From Prostheceraeus crozeri (taxonomy: Eukaryota > Platyhelminthes > Polycladida > Euryleptidae): DNA of 64,000 bases. The notes below the pieces were generated by a model that saw only the letters and a list, made by a program, of their open reading frames with translations, ran no database searches and was not told the origin of the DNA. Position numbers and translations under genes: made by a program. Where the stretch lies: positions 102,727 to 166,726 of the forward strand of contig CAJQUW010011278.1 in the NCBI GenBank assembly GCA_907163375.1, read 5' to 3'. Positions within the stretch are counted from its first letter, which is position 1. Each line of letters opens with the position of its first letter. Shown piece after piece: positions 59,375 to 64,000 of the stretch.

Positions 59375-61920
59375 ATCCGTGTGAGTACTTCTGATAATGG
59401 TTATTCGGATAATGCTTATGATAGTGGTTTTGATAAGGCATAGCACTTCGTCCGCGCATTTCGTGAAATAATCTTGAAACACAGTCGCGGACAGATTTAT
59501 CATATTTTGTGATATATGAATAACTCTCACTTAAATGCTGCTACTTATGTTTCATATTTAGTAGTAAACATAAAACAGATATTTTGCAAGCATTCCCTTA
59601 ATATGTATCAATCGCTTTTCCAAAATTTGCTTTTACAATGTTTCTATTTTTCGTATTCGCAAATGCCATAAGACCGCTATCGAAAGATTGAATGTTTTGA
59701 AAATACATCGCTTCACTTCATGGCATTCAGTTCTATAAATATTCACTGTTCTAGTCTCACAATGACAAGATTCGCCAGGACTTAAATCAGAATCTTCAAA
59801 TTGAAAGGGCTATTAAGTATTTGATATTTCGTCGCGCAATGCAGACGATCAGTAACCCGAATCCGAACCTGACCCACGCACTTCAATCCGAACAAGACCC
59901 GACCGGACTCGAATATCTATTTATCTTTAGGTGTGAACCTTAACGCAGCGAAATCAGGAATCATCAATAGACTTCGTTCACATCTCTCAATATCACCACA
60001 ACTCCCTATTCAAACACAAAGTTAAACTCAGAATAAATTTATCAGATAAATTATCTGGATTGATAATCGACTGCTATACTTTCAACACGCTATTGACATA
60101 TCGTCTAAGTTAGCACCCCAGCAATATTCAACTATGTTGTTGCACAACGTAAACAGAATTCTATTAAGAAATTCAAGTCAAATCAAAAATATATATTTTC
60201 TATAAAACAACCAGTAGTTTTACTTAGATTGTGTTTTCAGAGAGCAACATTTTCTCAAATACAACCCGCACGCAACTTTCTCATTTGCAAAATTTTGAGA
60301 ATTTTATTTTTTATAAAACCAGTGCTTTTGTAGTGACTAGCCTACATGTAAGTCCGAAGTTTTTATATTGTCTAACATTGACTGCTAATTGTTCAACGGT
60401 TGGTGTAACTACAAGTACTTGTTTTTCAAATTCTCAACATAACACACATAATATTTACTTTATTGATCCCGGTGCTGCATATTTTAATCATATTTGCTTG
60501 TTTAAGAAATGCTTTCATTGCGTTCTTTCGTATGAAATGTAGTTCTAATCAAAAAGACAATGAATGAAAGAATCGACCATAGTTCAACTCACCTAAAATG
60601 AAAATATAAACCGATCAATAAAAATATAATGGCCAATATCACATCATCACAGCACAAGCTTGCAAAATTTGAACGCATTCTTCTTGCATTCACCATTACA
60701 TGTAACTCATTTCATACTTGTAAAGAATTTTGTGCACGTATGTAGTTGCATGCTGTATATTGTTGTACATGATCATAGGAAGTACTGAGCGCTTGCACTC
60801 GCAATTTTGACCGCTTTGCTTCATTCGTAGATTTGTTTCCTTCTTAGAAAAAATTAGAATCAAATAAAACCCAAGGCCGATTTTCTTAGCACATCTGACT
60901 TCTTCATTTCAGTCATTTAATGTCTTTGAATTTTTACACTTGTTTATAGATAGATAAACGCGGAAGAAATTAAGTGGAACCTATACAAGAAGCAAACTGA
61001 TGTCAATGGAAAATACTTTATTAATAATGTCAATCAAATACATCGACTGTCTGTTCATGTAAGAGGATAGTCCTTCTATGAGGGTCTCTGTATGAGGTTC
61101 CAAACTGAATGGGTTACGAGGGAATTCTACAAACGGATTCCTCACACGCTGGTCCGACTGCTAACAAAATAGTATGTCAAATATGTCGATCCATAATCAA
61201 AATCACAGAGAGAAAGCGAGCGACAAAGATGGATAGGAACATCAAAAGCGAATGAGTTACTTCGGAGATGAACTTTTAAACTAATGGATGGCGTAGAAAT
61301 GGAGGAATTTTGAAAAACAAAACTAAAACTTCCCGCAACTGACATGGAAGAAATATTTGATGTTTAGGAAATAGTTAACTTTTCGAATCAGAAAAGTCTA
61401 ATGGACTGTCAATGTGCTGACTACGCCTGTCAGGTAGTTCCACGATTTTCGTTTAGTTACTATTGATAACTTAATTTGCAAATTCTTGTCTTAACATTCC
61501 ACTGTCACATTGAAATGAAGATTTAGAGTTCGTGAGATGAGAATGACATGGCTATTGTACACAGATGTTTCAGATGTGAGTTTCCAACGATTAACTTACA
61601 CAACTTCTTTCCCTTTTCATTACAAAACTATCAATATTTCTTTAGTTTCCACAGATGTAGAAAATTGTAAGCTGTCTGTTTAATCTGTGGGTGAAAAGTT
61701 TGCACCGGAAATTAATTTCAGAATTTCAATTTAATAAAACAGATGCATGCACGGTAGTTCCCTACCGATGAAACCGGATTTTCCACTTTCCTTCAGTCAT
61801 GGTTCAGCTAAAATAGGTTGGAATGGTAGTCAACGTTCTTGATGGTTATTTTAGCCGCTCAGTTAGCGTCGATCTAAGTTAATGTTGTTACAAGTAGACT
61901 TCAAGAAGAATGAAAGCATC
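59375..61920. other. Unassigned AT-rich DNA
   Basis: No supported gene. The 65-base dispersed repeat at 60,089-60,155 is listed separately. The 103-residue frame at 60,231-60,542 has no family features. Confidence 0.4.
60089..60155 (+). repeat. Dispersed repeat, copy 2
   Basis: TTGACATATCGTCTAAGTTAG through GCACAACGT matches 14,748-14,815 in the same orientation with a few substitutions and a short indel. Confidence 0.65.
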
Positions 61921-61924
61921 ATAG

Positions 61925-62290
61925 AGTAGGTATTGGTAGTGTCAATTCACAAGATGTCAGGATGCTGTTCAAATTTTTATATTCAGTTTTGTTACAAAGA
62001 TTGAGTGCCTTAAGTCCAAAAATGCTTGAACAATTTAAAAAGACAATTTTTGGAAATTGTTGATGTTCATTCATACTATCTATTCGATATTTGAGATTTT
62101 GATATTTAAGTAATATGAAACTTGCTAGATATCAAATGAAATAAAAGTTTTCTAACAAGAATCCAAAATCTTAGTTCCCAACTTAGAAGGAAATTAAGTT
62201 GATTACTAAATTAATGTCATGAGCAGCATAAATCTAGGTCTTCATACAAGAAAAATTGAAAGCTTTTTCTGCTTCTTGCCTAAATCTACG
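61925..62290 (-). mobile_element. Family A fragment, copy 7
   Basis: AATATGAAACTTGCTAGATATCAAATG..AAGGAAATTAAG..CATGAGC (parts) matches the 3' half of family A on the minus strand (compare 19,335-19,440). It is the most diverged copy; the ends are approximate. Confidence 0.45.
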
Positions 62291-62389
62291 AGTTTTTTAG
62301 CTTAGCAAATTTAGCTAATATCTAAAATGCTACATAAATCTGTTATGTGCCCTCTGTGCGCTCTCTCGGGGTTCATCTCGACTCACATA

Positions 62390-62905
62390 CAGTATGTTGA
62401 TGACAAAGCATCTTTCCAACGCTGTGTCTTCCTCCTTTTCAACTATGAGACAGATTAGATCTATCGGACCTTTTTCCTGACACTTTTCTGCCACTGCCCT
62501 TATTCAGACCTTAGTAATCACCGAACTAAATCACAACATCGCCTCTCAGTCTAATGACTCTGATTTTGTCGATTTTATAACTCTGAAGTGTACAGAATGC
62601 GGCTGTACGTATCAAATTCAGTCTCAAGCCATATGACTAGATCACACTCCTCACTTGCGCGAATTACGATGACTTCGTTTGATTTTCGTTCGCCCATCCT
62701 AGTGTTTCATGTGCATTCGCGGCTGGGCAGCGTCCTATCTCACCGACCTCATCGTCAAAACTTCAGTGCTCACTGCCCGCTCTCATCTCCGCTCCCCAAG
62801 CTCTGATTGCTCATGCTGTTTGTCGACCACCCTTAGAGGCCGGTCTTCTTCAATTTCTATTCACGCATTCAAATTGACTCTCTATATACATGCTCGTGTC
62901 ACACA
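62390..62905 (+). pseudogene. Possible L2/CR1-like LINE tail
   Basis: QYVDDKASFQRC (about 62,394-62,430) could be a decayed YADD block. SYLTDLIVKTSVLTARSHLRS and TTLRGRSSSISIHAFKLTL (62,730-62,880) resemble the YLtDLi....R.LRS....G.R.F......FK..L C-terminus of L2-type reverse transcriptases. Several stops intervene. The composition (C-rich) differs from the flanks. Recognition is by pattern only. Confidence 0.35.
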
Positions 62906-64000
62906 CTTTTCTTAATGTGCAATTCTGTAGAATGGCCTAGAAGTAAACAAGAGACGACAAGTCACTTATTCATGTGAAATAATGAGAAAATTGGAATCCT
63001 ATGAGTAGTTGACTTCATCAACGCTGCATTCTCTGACGCACACCATGTTGTTTTATCGCTCTCTCGTGCATCAATCAGCAAAAGCGTCACATTCGTTACA
63101 TCAATCTTGAAGAATATCAAAGTGCATGTGTAGCTTTCAAGCTTCTCAAATCAAATGATTACAGTGCTCATTGCAGTAACCGCGATTCATTTAAATATAA
63201 GGCACTTCACTGAAGTTCACTGCGTCGCTCGCTTCAATCGTTCGGTCAACATCTGTGCTTGCAAAGCAAATGATGAGAAATTGTCTATTTTTCCTTATTA
63301 TCTTCACATAATCAGTAAAACATTTTGCTGAGTCATCGCTTAGCACCAGTTAATTTTGCATTTGCTAATTATTTGTCAAATAGATAATAAGCCACAGGAA
63401 AATGTAGATCCTTCCTGATTGGACTATATACTCTATCAAGTGAAGACTGATGATTTATCAGATCGATGCTCACTCGCTTTCTCTTTGCTGCGGTGCCACC
63501 CATTTAATCATCACCATGACATTTGGCAGACTCAAAGTCGTTGAGTTTCTCGAATACTGTCTCAAGAAATCCTGCAGAATCAGGCTAATGCTTCAAAAAG
63601 AGAATTGAAATCAGTGCAGTATGGAAGGGTGTCACAAAGAACGTCGAAAGAAGCTTGGGTTCATAACGTTTGAATCAAAGAAGCTACATTATATTTAAAA
63701 CATGTTGTAGAAGCGACCGAGTTCTCAGTTCTATGTGTAAGTAAGCAAGCGTTTATTCAGTCAGTGAAAATCGTAAAATACGTGAAAGTGACATGAAATG
63801 AGAGGTAATAGCGAAAAGCTACAACATTGAATCAAATCAAAGATGCCTCAAAGGCACGTATAACCACATGATTGAATGAGTGAAGTCTTCGAGATGATCT
63901 CATGCTTTGAATGTACAAATAACCACTTCTTGGTGAACGAGAAGGAATTAAAGGATGAAGTGGATGGTCAATATGAATTTCACAGTTGTTGAGAAATTTA
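62906..64000. other. Unassigned DNA at window end
   Basis: No supported gene. GTAAGTAAGCAAG at 63,736-63,750 repeats the word at 45,019-45,031 at the tail of the RTE remnant, and is followed by CGTTTATTC, so a LINE tail in either orientation is possible. Confidence 0.35.

Overview
This window is AT-rich animal DNA, dominated by transposable elements and their debris. It is clearly eukaryotic. There are no operons, long open frames are rare, one transposase gene carries a consensus GT-AG intron, and there are long microsatellites, a tRNA-derived SINE, non-LTR retrotransposons, Penelope-like elements, Crypton, hAT and mariner relatives. The mix (Penelope-like elements, Crypton, hAT and a CAC...GTG foldback element) and many TAGGCCTA-like and ACATGTA-like words suggest a marine or aquatic invertebrate. 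An ambulacrarian such as an echinoderm or hemichordate is my best guess, from memory of base composition and not from any search. I found no convincing intact host gene. Two short stretches (3,898-4,025 and 31,103-31,177) are the only non-transposon candidates for host exons, and both are weak.

Layout. 1-15,190: mostly featureless AT-rich DNA with small hairpins and one coding-like island near 4 kb. 15,280-18,430: a block with strongly G-poor top strand, origin unknown. 19,155-19,980: copy 1 of an ~810 bp repeat family (called family A here; termini TAGGTAGAGT/ACTCTACCTA). 20,400-20,990: 3' part of a CR1/L2-like LINE. 22,351-25,126: nested block with TTAA-flanked inverted ends, holding a foldback segment, a family A copy and a 771 bp non-autonomous hAT element with a perfect 8 bp target duplication. 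25,403-26,780: mariner-like element with inverted ends and a frameshifted transposase. 26,893-27,310: Penelope-like endonuclease fragment next to a palindromic pair of Penelope terminal sequences. 28,907-29,614: second copy of the hAT element. 29,880-30,490: Penelope-like endonuclease and tail. 30,990-31,500: GC-rich island. 32,920-33,140: another Penelope endonuclease scrap. 33,573-36,239: family A copy split by a 1,863 bp element with CCCATTT/AAATGGG ends. 36,276-37,000: half of a mariner-like end, a CCGG-rich patch, and a tRNA-derived SINE. 37,304-39,682: foldback element with ~430 bp arms and a decayed zinc-motif protein. 39,738-45,033: LINE and hAT fragments. 46,369-49,406: hAT-like element with a broken, intron-containing transposase and a second inverted copy of its own 3' end. 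49,922-51,740: family A copy and a Penelope remnant. 52,975-55,755: the most complete element, a LINE with endonuclease and reverse transcriptase. 55,888-58,600: tandem repeats, a 169 bp hairpin, a Crypton tyrosine recombinase pseudogene and a perfect 28 bp palindrome. 59,078-59,367: GA microsatellite. The rest is unassigned apart from a possible LINE tail near 62.5 kb.

All recognisable transposon genes are broken (frameshifts, stops or truncation). The window is therefore a record of past mobile-element activity, with datable nesting (insertions into insertions), not a set of cooperating genes.
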